This document shows positions 26,927 through 35,490 of a stretch of DNA of 64,000 nucleotides, piece by piece. Where the stretch lies: NCBI RefSeq assembly GCF_020616515.1, contig NZ_CP085135.1, positions 3,534,001-3,598,000 on the forward strand, read 5' to 3'. Numbering within the stretch: the first letter of the stretch is position 1; the number at the start of each line of letters is the position of its first letter. The position numbers and the translations under genes are program-made. Source of the stretch: Mesorhizobium sp. PAMC28654 (lineage in GTDB: Bacteria > Pseudomonadota > Alphaproteobacteria > Rhizobiales > Rhizobiaceae). The notes under the pieces were generated by a model. It saw only the letters and a program-made list of their open reading frames with translations. It had not been told where the DNA came from and did no database searches.

Positions 26927-27748
26927 CTAGCGGCTCCGGGTTGGGCTGTCGTTTTGCCGATTTCGGGCCGGCCGCCCGGCCGTCCAGAGGATGGCGAGCG
27001 AAATGATCCAGGCGATCACGAAACTCATCAGTGCCAGCGCGCTGGCCTGCCGCGCATCGGAACGCGTGAATTCGACGAGATAGATCGGAAACGTCTTCAG
27101 CCGCGTGCCGATCAGCAGATTGGCCAGGACGAACTCGGAAAAGACCGCCGAGAGCACCAGCAGGCAGCCATTGACGATGCCGGAGGCGATGTTGGGCACG
27201 ATGACCCAGGCAAGGACCTGAAGCGGACTTGCGCCGAGGCTTTGCGCGGCCTCGACAAGCAGGCGCGTGTCCACGCTCTCCAGCGTGTTCATGACAGCGC
27301 GGTACATGAAGGGCAGTGTGACGATCACATAGGCCGCGATCAGGATGTTGGGCGTGTTGATGAGCGGTAGCGGCAGTTTCGAGTAGAGCCGGATCAGGCC
27401 GAGCGCCAGCACGACTCCCGGCAGCGAAAACGGCACGATCGACAGGAATTCGAGCCACGGCTTGGCGCGCGGAAGCCTTGTGTGGGCGAGATAAGCCGCC
27501 GGCGCCACGATGATCAGCGAAACCAGCATCGATGTCATGGCGACCCAGAACGAATTCATCAACGTGTCGGTGAAAGCCGAGCGTGACGCGACCTTGATCC
27601 ACCAGTTCAGCGTCAGGCCCTCCGGCCACAGGGTGCGGTCCCAGCGCGTCGCGATGGAAAACAGCGCGGTGGCAATCACCGGAACAGTCATGAAGGCGAC
27701 GAAGACGCCAATGACCGGCGCACGCCATGTGAGAGAGCCCGCGTTCAT
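26927..27748 (-). CDS. ABC transporter permease (PotC-like)
   Basis: 273 residues, about six membrane helices. The EAA motif reads LLVEAAQSLGASPLQVLAWVIVPN. It belongs to the PotC/binding-protein-dependent permease family. It overlaps the start of the preceding permease's end by four bases and is 83 bases before the binding-protein gene. It works with the permease at 27745-28593. Confidence 0.9.
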   Translation of the reverse strand: MNAGSLTWRAPVIGVFVAFMTVPVIATALFSIATRWDRTLWPEGLTLNWWIKVASRSAFTDTLMNSFWVAMTSMLVSLIIVAPAAYLAHTRLPRAKPWLEFLSIVPFSLPGVVLALGLIRLYSKLPLPLINTPNILIAAYVIVTLPFMYRAVMNTLESVDTRLLVEAAQSLGASPLQVLAWVIVPNIASGIVNGCLLVLSAVFSEFVLANLLIGTRLKTFPIYLVEFTRSDARQASALALMSFVIAWIISLAILWTAGRPARNRQNDSPTRSR

Positions 27749-28593
27749 GCCTTGCGCCTCATCCGGCGCGCGAAATATTGGTAGGCGAGCAGGCAGACAG
27801 CCATCACCAGCAACGAGAGAATGGCCAGCGCATCCGCCAGGGATGGATCAAGCACGACTTCCCCGCGCACCAGGGCGGCGATCTGCACGGGTATGAGATT
27901 GACGTCAGACCCGGTCAGCGTCCAGGCGGTCGCGTAGGCGCCGAAGGCATTGGCAAACAGCAGGAAGAAGCTCGCCGATATCGCCGGCGCCAGGATGGGC
28001 AGGGCGATACGCACCCAATATTGCGATGTCGTGGCGCCGAGGATTTCGGCGGCCTCCCGCCATTCGGGCCGCAGGCCGAGGAGCGCCGGCATCACCAGCA
28101 GGATGGCGAGCGGGGTCTGGAAGTAGAGGTAGGCGATGCCGAGCCCAGTGATCGAGTAGATGCGGAAATCCGGATAGAGCTGGACTCCGAGATAGCCCAG
28201 CAGGAGCGTGACGAAGCCGGTCGATCCCAGCGTGATCACGAAAGCGAAGGCGAGCGGTGCGCCGCCGAAATTGGCGGCGACATTGGCGAGCGCCGTCATG
28301 GCATGGCGCATCGCGGGACTGCGGGAGGTGACGATGGCGTAGGCCACCACCGAACCGAAGAGGGTGCCGCCCAATGCCGTTGCGACGGCCAGTTTCAGGC
28401 TGTTGGTAAAAGCCGTCAGCGTCGTCGGCGTCAGGGCGCGTGCGAAATTGTCCAGCGTCGGGCCGCCTTCTCCGGTCAGGCTGGACCGCAGCAAGGTGAG
28501 GACCGGCAGGATCTCGAAAGCCATGACGAAGATGAGGAACGGCGCCAGACCGATCCATGCGAGCCAGGAGCGGTTCACGCGGCCTGTCATCAT
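27745..28593 (-). CDS. ABC transporter permease (PotB-like)
   Basis: 282 residues with six predicted membrane helices and an EAA loop, REAAEILGATTSQYWVRIALPIL. It is the first gene of the - strand ABC set. About 245 bases separate it from the divergent IclR regulator. No ATPase gene lies on either side, so the complex must borrow an ATPase encoded elsewhere, or the operon has lost one. Confidence 0.9.
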   Translation of the reverse strand: MMTGRVNRSWLAWIGLAPFLIFVMAFEILPVLTLLRSSLTGEGGPTLDNFARALTPTTLTAFTNSLKLAVATALGGTLFGSVVAYAIVTSRSPAMRHAMTALANVAANFGGAPLAFAFVITLGSTGFVTLLLGYLGVQLYPDFRIYSITGLGIAYLYFQTPLAILLVMPALLGLRPEWREAAEILGATTSQYWVRIALPILAPAISASFFLLFANAFGAYATAWTLTGSDVNLIPVQIAALVRGEVVLDPSLADALAILSLLVMAVCLLAYQYFARRMRRKA

Positions 28594-28760
28594 CCAACCG
28601 CAAGGGCTTTGCGATGGTCGCCCATACGATCATCGACAGGGCCATGAACGGCAGCGGAACGTCCCTTCCGCGATGTCGCGACTGTCAATTTCATAATGTG
28701 TTCCGATGGCTTTTCAGGTCCGGCGTCACACCGGTCTAAAAATGATGGCTCTTGCTATTG

Positions 28761-28775
28761 TTTAGTAATACTAAA
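28761..28775. promoter_or_regulatory. Candidate IclR operator
   Basis: TTTAGTAATACTAAA is a perfect inverted repeat (6-base arms, 3-base centre) 62 bases before the IclR-type gene, in an AT-rich stretch between it and the divergent ABC operon. IclR-family proteins bind short palindromes of this size. A looser copy, GTTTACTATTAATTC, follows a few bases on. Confidence 0.5.
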
Positions 28776-28837
28776 TCATGTTTACTATTAATTCATGAGA
28801 CGCATGTCTGTTTGATGACGCCCGACAGGATTGTTCG

Positions 28838-29644
28838 ATGAGTGGAGACCGATATCGGGTGCAAAGTGTCGGCCGCGCGCTCGACATCATCGACAAGATC
28901 GCCAACGCGGGAAAAGACGGTGCCCGCTTGACCGACCTGGCGCTGACGGCGGGAATCACCAAGGCAGCCGCTTATGCGATCCTGCTCAGCCTGAAGGCGG
29001 CCGGTATCGTGTCCGACACCGGCGAAGGCATGAGCAAGCGCTACCGGCTCGGTCTCGCACTGGTCCGGCTTGGCGATCTTGCGGCAGCCGGAACCGGCGT
29101 CGCCGAAGTCGCGATGCCGGTGCTGCGCCAGCTGACGCAGGCGACCGGCATCACCTCGCGCGTGGCGATATGGGACGAGGATGCGGCCGTCGTCGTCGGC
29201 CGGGCCGATGCGCCCGACGCCATTCGCTTCGATGCCGCGCTTGGACGACGCGAGCGGCCGCATTGTTCGGCGGTCGGCAAGATATTTCTCGCGGCGATGC
29301 CTCGCCAGCAGGCGATCGACATACTCGAGCGCACAGGCTATTCGGCCCGCACACCCAAGACGCTCAGCACGATGCCGGCGCTGACATCAGCGCTCGATAC
29401 GGTCGTCTCCCGCCACTATGCGCTGGACGACGAGGAAGATCATGCGGGGGTCGTCTGCATAGCGGCGGCGATCTTCGGCCATGACGGCGCGGCCATCGGC
29501 GCGATCAGCGTCACCACGCTCAAGCAATTGCTGCCGGATCACGCTTTGCCGCCGTTGACCCGTTCGCTCATCGACCATGCGGACCGGATTTCGGTGGCGC
29601 TTGGCGGCTTGCCGGCAGCGGCGTCATGGCCGGCGAAGGCATGA
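28838..29644 (+). CDS. IclR-family transcriptional regulator
   Basis: 268 residues. It has an N-terminal winged HTH (VQSVGRALDIIDKIANAGKDGARLTDLALTAGITKAAAYAIL) and a C-terminal IclR effector domain (PHCSAVGKIFLAAMP, GVVCIAAAIFGHDGAAIGAISV). It is divergent from the ABC permease operon and 25 bases ahead of the phosphatase gene, so it probably controls both. The effector is unknown; it may be the transported compound. Confidence 0.92.
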   Translation: MSGDRYRVQSVGRALDIIDKIANAGKDGARLTDLALTAGITKAAAYAILLSLKAAGIVSDTGEGMSKRYRLGLALVRLGDLAAAGTGVAEVAMPVLRQLTQATGITSRVAIWDEDAAVVVGRADAPDAIRFDAALGRRERPHCSAVGKIFLAAMPRQQAIDILERTGYSARTPKTLSTMPALTSALDTVVSRHYALDDEEDHAGVVCIAAAIFGHDGAAIGAISVTTLKQLLPDHALPPLTRSLIDHADRISVALGGLPAAASWPAKA

Positions 29645-29669
29645 CCGCGTCGGCCGGAGAGTATCGCCA

Positions 29670-30476
29670 ATGCCCTTGAGTGAGATCGACCTTACCAGAC
29701 GTTTCGACTTCGCCGTTGCGTTGGCCAGGCAGGCGGGTGCCGTGGCCATGCACCACTTTCGCAAGGGTGGGGATCTGCGGACGGTCGAGAAAGGCCCGCA
29801 GGACCTTGTCACCATCGCGGACCATGAAGTCGATTGCCTGATCCGCCATTCGATTGCCGAACATTATCCCGATGACGGAATCCTGACCGAAGAATCGGGA
29901 GGGATGATTGCAGCGAGGACCTGGGTGGTCGACCCCATAGACGGCACCGGAAATTTCGCGCGCGGCATTGCAAGCTTCGCGATTTCCATCGCCTTCAGCG
30001 TTGGCGGCACCACCGAGATTGGCATCGTGTACGACCCCGTGGCGGATGAGATGTTCACGGCACGGCGCGGCCACGGTGCTTTCTGCAATGGCGCGCCGAT
30101 GCATGTCAGCGCGACACAGGACATCCGGCGGGCGGCCGTGGAAGCCGGCTATTCGCGCAAGGCGCCGCTGGCCGACTATCTGGCCCTGCTCGACCGTCTT
30201 CTCGATGCCGGCTGCGAATTCATGCAATTCGGCTCTGCGGCGCGCGGGCTCGCGCAGGTCGCCTCTGGGCGTATCGACGCCTATGTCGAAGCCCATCTCT
30301 TCGCCTGGGATGTGCTGGCGGGGTTGCTGCTGGTGGAAGAGGCCGGCGGGCGCACGACCGGTTTTCCGCTTATCGGGGACGGACAATACGGTCTGGCCGT
30401 TTTCGCCTCCACACCGGGCATCGAGACGCCGTTGCGCGCGATCGTCGATGCCCAGCGAAAGACAAGGCAACCCTAG
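29670..30476 (+). CDS. Inositol monophosphatase-family phosphatase
   Basis: 268 residues from ATG 29670 (GGAGA site). It has the Mg-binding IMPase motifs: the glutamate in ILTEESGG, the DPIDGTGNFARG signature, and the C-terminal WDVLAGLLLVEEAGG. It hydrolyses a phosphate ester (inositol-1-phosphate, a sugar phosphate, 3'-phosphoadenosine 5'-phosphate or histidinol phosphate are all known in this family). Its place in an apparent operon with IclR and facing an AfuA/PotD-like transporter suggests the imported compound may be phosphorylated; this is inference. Confidence 0.9.
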   Translation: MPLSEIDLTRRFDFAVALARQAGAVAMHHFRKGGDLRTVEKGPQDLVTIADHEVDCLIRHSIAEHYPDDGILTEESGGMIAARTWVVDPIDGTGNFARGIASFAISIAFSVGGTTEIGIVYDPVADEMFTARRGHGAFCNGAPMHVSATQDIRRAAVEAGYSRKAPLADYLALLDRLLDAGCEFMQFGSAARGLAQVASGRIDAYVEAHLFAWDVLAGLLLVEEAGGRTTGFPLIGDGQYGLAVFASTPGIETPLRAIVDAQRKTRQP

Positions 30477-30619
30477 GCAGGCGGTAAATGCCGGCTTATG
30501 CGGAGCTACCCCCGGAACGGCTGCAATGTTGACGGGCGCAAGGCAGCAGTCCACTTTTTGGCAAGCTCGACGACGTCAGGCGACTTCATATCGGAATTCA
30601 GTCGAAACCAGTGCAGGAC

Positions 30620-31582
30620 ATGACCAGACAAGCCGCCAAACAGCCCGCTGGAGATAACCGCAGCCAGACGGTCAGCGCGGATCTGATCGCGGTCGTGATC
30701 GCCGTGACGGATGGCAAGCCACGCGTGCTGACCGTTGGCCATGAAGGTGCCTTGCCATCGGGCCCGTTCGAGCTTGGCCATCGCTCCCTGCAGTCCGGAC
30801 TCAGGGCATGGGTGGAGCGCCAGACCCACCATCCGCTGGGCTATATCGAACAGCTCTATACATTCGCGGACCGCGACAGGATCGGCGACGAGCCTGTGCA
30901 ACGGGTGATTTCGATCAGCTATCTCGGACTGACGCGCGAAGAGCCGGCGGACGGGCCGACGACGCATAGCTGGCGCAACTGGTATGACTACTTCCCATGG
31001 GAGGATCACCGCGCCGGCGTGCCATCTATTTTGCCGGCTATCTTGATGCCACGCCTACGGGCCTGGGCCGACGAGGCGAAGACCACCGACATGCGAGATG
31101 ACCGCAGGCAGCGCGCGGCGATCGCCTTTGGCCTGGACGGCCGCGCCTGGAACGAGGAACTCGTCTTGCAGCGCTACGAACTGCTCTATGAGGCCGCGCT
31201 GGTGGCGGAAGCCTTGCGTGGGCCAGGTACCGGCGGCGCGCCGCCCTTCCCCGGCCAGCCGATGATTGCCGACCACCGCCGTATCCTGGCGACGGGAATT
31301 GCCAGGCTTCGGACCAAGATCAAATACCGCCCGGTCGTGTTCGAGCTGATGCCGCCGGCATTCACGTTGCTTCAGCTGCAACGCACCGTGGAGGCGCTGT
31401 CCGGCGGGCTCGTGCACAAGCAGAATTTCCGGCGCCTCATCGAACAGCAGGACCTGGTCGAGGAGACCGGCGAGACGATGTCCGACACCGGCGGGCGCCC
31501 GGCGAAGCGCTTCCGCTTCCGCCAGACGGTGCTGGCTGAACGCGCTGTCGCAGGAACGAAATTACCACTTTCGCGCGCTTGA
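30620..31582 (+). CDS. nadQ: NAD-biosynthesis regulator, Nudix-like domain plus winged helix (NadQ/COG4111 type)
   Basis: About 320 residues from ATG 30620 (GTG 30611 also possible). Residues about 20-180 resemble a Nudix fold (VVIAVTDGKPRVLTVGHEGALPSGPFELGH) without a full Nudix-box, so hydrolysis is unlikely. The C-terminal third is a winged helix (FTLLQLQRTVEALSGGLVHKQNFRRLIE ... GGRPAKRFRF). NrtR/NadQ-type proteins repress NAD genes and sense a nicotinamide compound. It is immediately upstream of nadABC, with two copies of a symmetric site in the 63-base gap. The symbol rests on family memory plus context. Confidence 0.82.
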   Translation: MTRQAAKQPAGDNRSQTVSADLIAVVIAVTDGKPRVLTVGHEGALPSGPFELGHRSLQSGLRAWVERQTHHPLGYIEQLYTFADRDRIGDEPVQRVISISYLGLTREEPADGPTTHSWRNWYDYFPWEDHRAGVPSILPAILMPRLRAWADEAKTTDMRDDRRQRAAIAFGLDGRAWNEELVLQRYELLYEAALVAEALRGPGTGGAPPFPGQPMIADHRRILATGIARLRTKIKYRPVVFELMPPAFTLLQLQRTVEALSGGLVHKQNFRRLIEQQDLVEETGETMSDTGGRPAKRFRFRQTVLAERAVAGTKLPLSRA

Positions 31583-31636
31583 CATTCCTTATGCTCAAGT
31601 TAAGCATATGCTCCTCTTATACTCAACTGGAGCATA
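31579..31636 (+). promoter_or_regulatory. nadA promoter with two tandem operator copies
   Basis: TTGACA at 31579-31584 is a good -35 box. Two 19-base copies of one symmetric site follow: TATGCTCAAGTTAAGCATA (31590-31608) and TATACTCAACTGGAGCATA (31618-31636). They match at 15 of 19 positions, each with TATRCT/AGCATA arms, 28 bases apart centre to centre. They cover the expected -10 region and the start site, so a bound repressor (most likely NadQ) would block nadABC. Confidence 0.65.
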
Positions 31637-31645
31637 ATTAGCGCC

Positions 31646-32619
<974 letters not shown>

Positions 32620-32623
<4 letters not shown>

Positions 32624-34158
32624 CCATGGATATTCATGCTGGTGACGGCCGACCGGTCATCATCGGCGGCGGCATCGCCGGGCTGATGACCGCGCTTCAC
32701 CTGGCGCCGGAGCCCGTGCTGCTCCTGTCGAAATCCGCCTTGGGCAAGGACGCATCCAGCACCCTGGCGCAAGGCGGCCTGGCGGCCAGCCTTGGCGCCG
32801 ACGACAATCCCGCACTGCATCTCGCCGATACGCTCGCTGCCGGCGATGGCCTATGCGATATCCATGCCGCAAGCAGCATCGTGCATGCTGCCCAGGCCGA
32901 GATCGAGGCGCTGGCCGGTCTTGGCGTTCGCTTCGATCGCGATCGAAACGGAGCGCCATTGCTCGGCCTGGAGGCCGCGCATTCGCGGCACCGCATCGTT
33001 CATGCCGCGGGAGATGGCACCGGCCGCGAATTGGTGCGGGCGCTGACCGCCGCCGTCCTCAACACGCCGAGCATCACGGTGGCCACGGGCATGGAGGCGC
33101 GACGGCTGATCGTCCATGATGGCGCCATGGCAGGCGTGCTTGCCGAAGCGCCCAAAGGTCCAGTCCTGTTTGCCACGCAGCGCGTCGTCATCGCCACGGG
33201 CGGCATTGGCGGCCTGTTCCCAGATACGACAAACCCGCTTGGCTGCTTCGGCCAGGGCCTGGCGCTGGCGGCACGGGCCGGCGCGGAACTGGCCGACATG
33301 GAATTCATCCAGTTTCACCCAACCGCGCTCGACGGCCCGACCCGTCCCATGCATCTGGTCAGCGAGGCCGTGCGTGGCGAAGGCGCAATCCTGATTGACG
33401 AGGCCGGCCGGCGTTTTCTGGAAGGAGGCGATCTTGCGGCACGCGATATCGTGGCGCGCGCGGTCTGGAAACATCTCGCGGCGGGTCACAAGGTCTATCT
33501 CGATGCACGCCAAAGACCCGGCTCCGACTTCGCGTCCCGCTTTCCGGCGATTCATGCCTTCTGCAAGAATGCCGGCATCGACCCCGCGAGCGATCCCATT
33601 CCGATCCGCCCCGCCGCGCACTACCACATGGGCGGCATCGCGGTGGACGCGGCCGGACGGAGTTCCGTCGCCGGGCTGTGGGCTTGCGGCGAAGCCGCCT
33701 GTACCGGGCTTCATGGCGCCAACCGGCTGGCAAGCAACTCACTGACCGAGGCCGTGGTTTGCTCCAAGCGGGTTGCGCAAAGCGTTGCCGGCACGGCGGT
33801 CCGGCGCGACCGCCAGCCAGTCGCCGCAACCATGCCGCCACGGCCCGATCCCGCCTCCATTCGCCCGATCCTGGCGCGCACCCTGGGTGTGCTACGGAGC
33901 GGTGAAGACCTGGGCGACGCCATTGCCTCGCTCCTTCCCATCGCCCAGGGCCACGCCGCCGCGTCAGACCCGGCGGCGGTTGGCCTGATGATCGCAATCG
34001 CGGCTTTGCAGCGCGAGGAAAGCCGGGGCGCGCACTTCAGGACGGATTTCCCGCCGAAAGCCGCTGTAGCGCGGCGCTCGCGCCTGCGCCTGGACGAGGC
34101 GCTTGACGCGGCACGAGGCCTGCCTTTCGAAACATTCCCGCATGCCCGGAGCGCCTGA
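32620..34158 (+). CDS. nadB: L-aspartate oxidase
   Basis: 512 residues. It is an FAD enzyme that oxidises L-aspartate to iminoaspartate. The N-terminal dinucleotide motif is [16 protein letters not shown]; then come [38 protein letters not shown], the HYHMGGI substrate loop and [15 protein letters not shown]. It is somewhat shorter than the E. coli protein at the C-terminal helical end, as is usual in rhizobia. The ATG at 32620 overlaps the nadA stop. Confidence 0.97.
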
Positions 34159-34161
34159 GCC

Positions 34162-35010
34162 ATGAACCTTCCACAACTTCCCGCGATCATGTTCGAACCG
34201 CTGGTGCGCGCGGCACTGCTGGAAGATCTCGGCCGGGCTGGCGACCTGACCACCAATGCCATCGTCCCCGCGGATCATCTGGAAACCATGGTGATGACCA
34301 CCCGCCAGCCCGGCAGGATTGCCGGCCTAGACCTCGCGGTGCTTGCCTTCCAACTGATCGATCCGGCAATCCAGGTGAAGATCGAGCGGCCCGACGGCAG
34401 CGCGGTCCAGGCGGGAGATGTCATCGCGACCGTGAGCGGCCCCGGCCGGGGCCTGCTGACGGCGGAGCGTACCGCGCTCAACTTCCTCAGCCATCTGAGC
34501 GGCATCGCCACGGCCACCGGCTCGGTCGTCGAGGCCGTGCGCGGACACAAGGCAAGGATCGTCTGCACCCGCAAGACGACACCTGGTTTGCGGGCGCTTG
34601 AGAAATACGCGGTGCGGGCCGGCGGTGGCTCGAACCATCGCTTCGGCCTCGACGACGCAGTACTGATCAAGGACAATCACATCGCCATCGCCAAGGGCAT
34701 CCGCCCGGCGATCGAACGAGTGCGCGCCAGCGTCGGCCATCTTGTGAAGGTCGAAGTCGAGGTCGATACGCTGGACCAGCTCACCCAGGCCCTGGATCTT
34801 GGCGTTGACGCCGTCCTGCTCGACAACATGTCGCTGGAGGATCTCGGCAAGGCCGTTGCGATGGTCGACGGTCGGGCAATCACGGAGGCATCGGGACGCA
34901 TAACACCCACGACAGCGCCCGCGATCGCCGCCACCGGCGTCGATCTCATCTCGATCGGCTGGCTGACGCACAGTGCGCCCGTGCTCGATATCGGGCTGGA
35001 TTACCGCTAG
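34162..35010 (+). CDS. nadC: Nicotinate-nucleotide pyrophosphorylase (carboxylating)
   Basis: 282 residues, the normal length. It converts quinolinate and PRPP to nicotinate mononucleotide. Signatures: LLEDLGRAGDLTTNAIVP, ERTALNFLSHLSGIAT, the substrate arginine/lysine segment VCTRKTTPGLRALEKYAVRAGGGSNHRFGLDDAVLIKDNH, here quoted only by its key RKTTPG and KDNH motifs, and VDLISIGWLTHSAP at the end. It closes the nadABC operon three bases after nadB and is followed by a hairpin. Confidence 0.97.
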   Translation: MNLPQLPAIMFEPLVRAALLEDLGRAGDLTTNAIVPADHLETMVMTTRQPGRIAGLDLAVLAFQLIDPAIQVKIERPDGSAVQAGDVIATVSGPGRGLLTAERTALNFLSHLSGIATATGSVVEAVRGHKARIVCTRKTTPGLRALEKYAVRAGGGSNHRFGLDDAVLIKDNHIAIAKGIRPAIERVRASVGHLVKVEVEVDTLDQLTQALDLGVDAVLLDNMSLEDLGKAVAMVDGRAITEASGRITPTTAPAIAATGVDLISIGWLTHSAPVLDIGLDYR

Positions 35011-35017
35011 CGCCTGT

Positions 35018-35042
35018 TCCATCCCGATGGAACCGGGATGGA
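35018..35042 (+). terminator. Hairpin after nadC
   Basis: TCCATCCCG and CGGGATGGA make a perfect 9-bp stem around a 7-base loop, eight bases after the nadC stop. A short T/A-rich stretch (GTTCTATCTC) follows. It is a likely terminator for the NAD operon. Confidence 0.65.
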
Positions 35043-35059
35043 GTTCTATCTCTGTGTTT

Positions 35060-35121
35060 GAGCATGATCTCGGACAAACGGGAACCGTTTGTCCGAGAAA
35101 CAGCTTTTCGGGATCATGCTC
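35060..35121. repeat. Palindromic repeat with GAGCATGATC/GATCATGCTC ends, copy 2
   Basis: Outer ends GAGCATGATC and GATCATGCTC are perfectly complementary. Inside, CGGACAAACGG-GAA-CCGTTTGTCCG (35071-35095) forms an 11-bp hairpin, and CAGCTTTTCGG precedes the right end. The ends and the TTTTCGGGATCATGCT block are shared with the copy at 8720-8767, while the inner loop differs. Confidence 0.72.
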
Positions 35122-35490
35122 TGGCGCCAAGCAACCCCAGCCTGGCTCATCCCGGCGTTTCAGAGCTTCCGTCCGCCCTCTGGAGGCGAAGGCGCGCCAG
35201 AAATGCCTCAGTTGGTCAAGAATCGGCCATAGAATACTGTTTTCGGACAGCCGGTCGCGTTCCCGATCACCGTTTTATGTGATATCGGCCGCCTCAGATG
35301 GGCGAGAGTCGGGGGTGACCGGCAGTTCCCGCTTAGAATTGCGAACTCTTCCTCCGCGCAAATCGCCATGGAGAAGAGATCAAGTGCAGTTGGGCAAAGT
35401 CAGCCGATAGACAATGCTTGCTGGGACAAGCGGCACAACGCCCCGCGTGAAAACATATGACCGACGAAGTTCGGCTTATGACTGGAAAGT
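35122..35490. other. Gap before the Pls-like operon; no gene seen
   Basis: About 370 bases with no ORF that has both a ribosome site and coding character. It should contain the promoter of the Pls-like operon. No clear sigma-70 pair or operator could be picked by eye. Confidence 0.5.
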
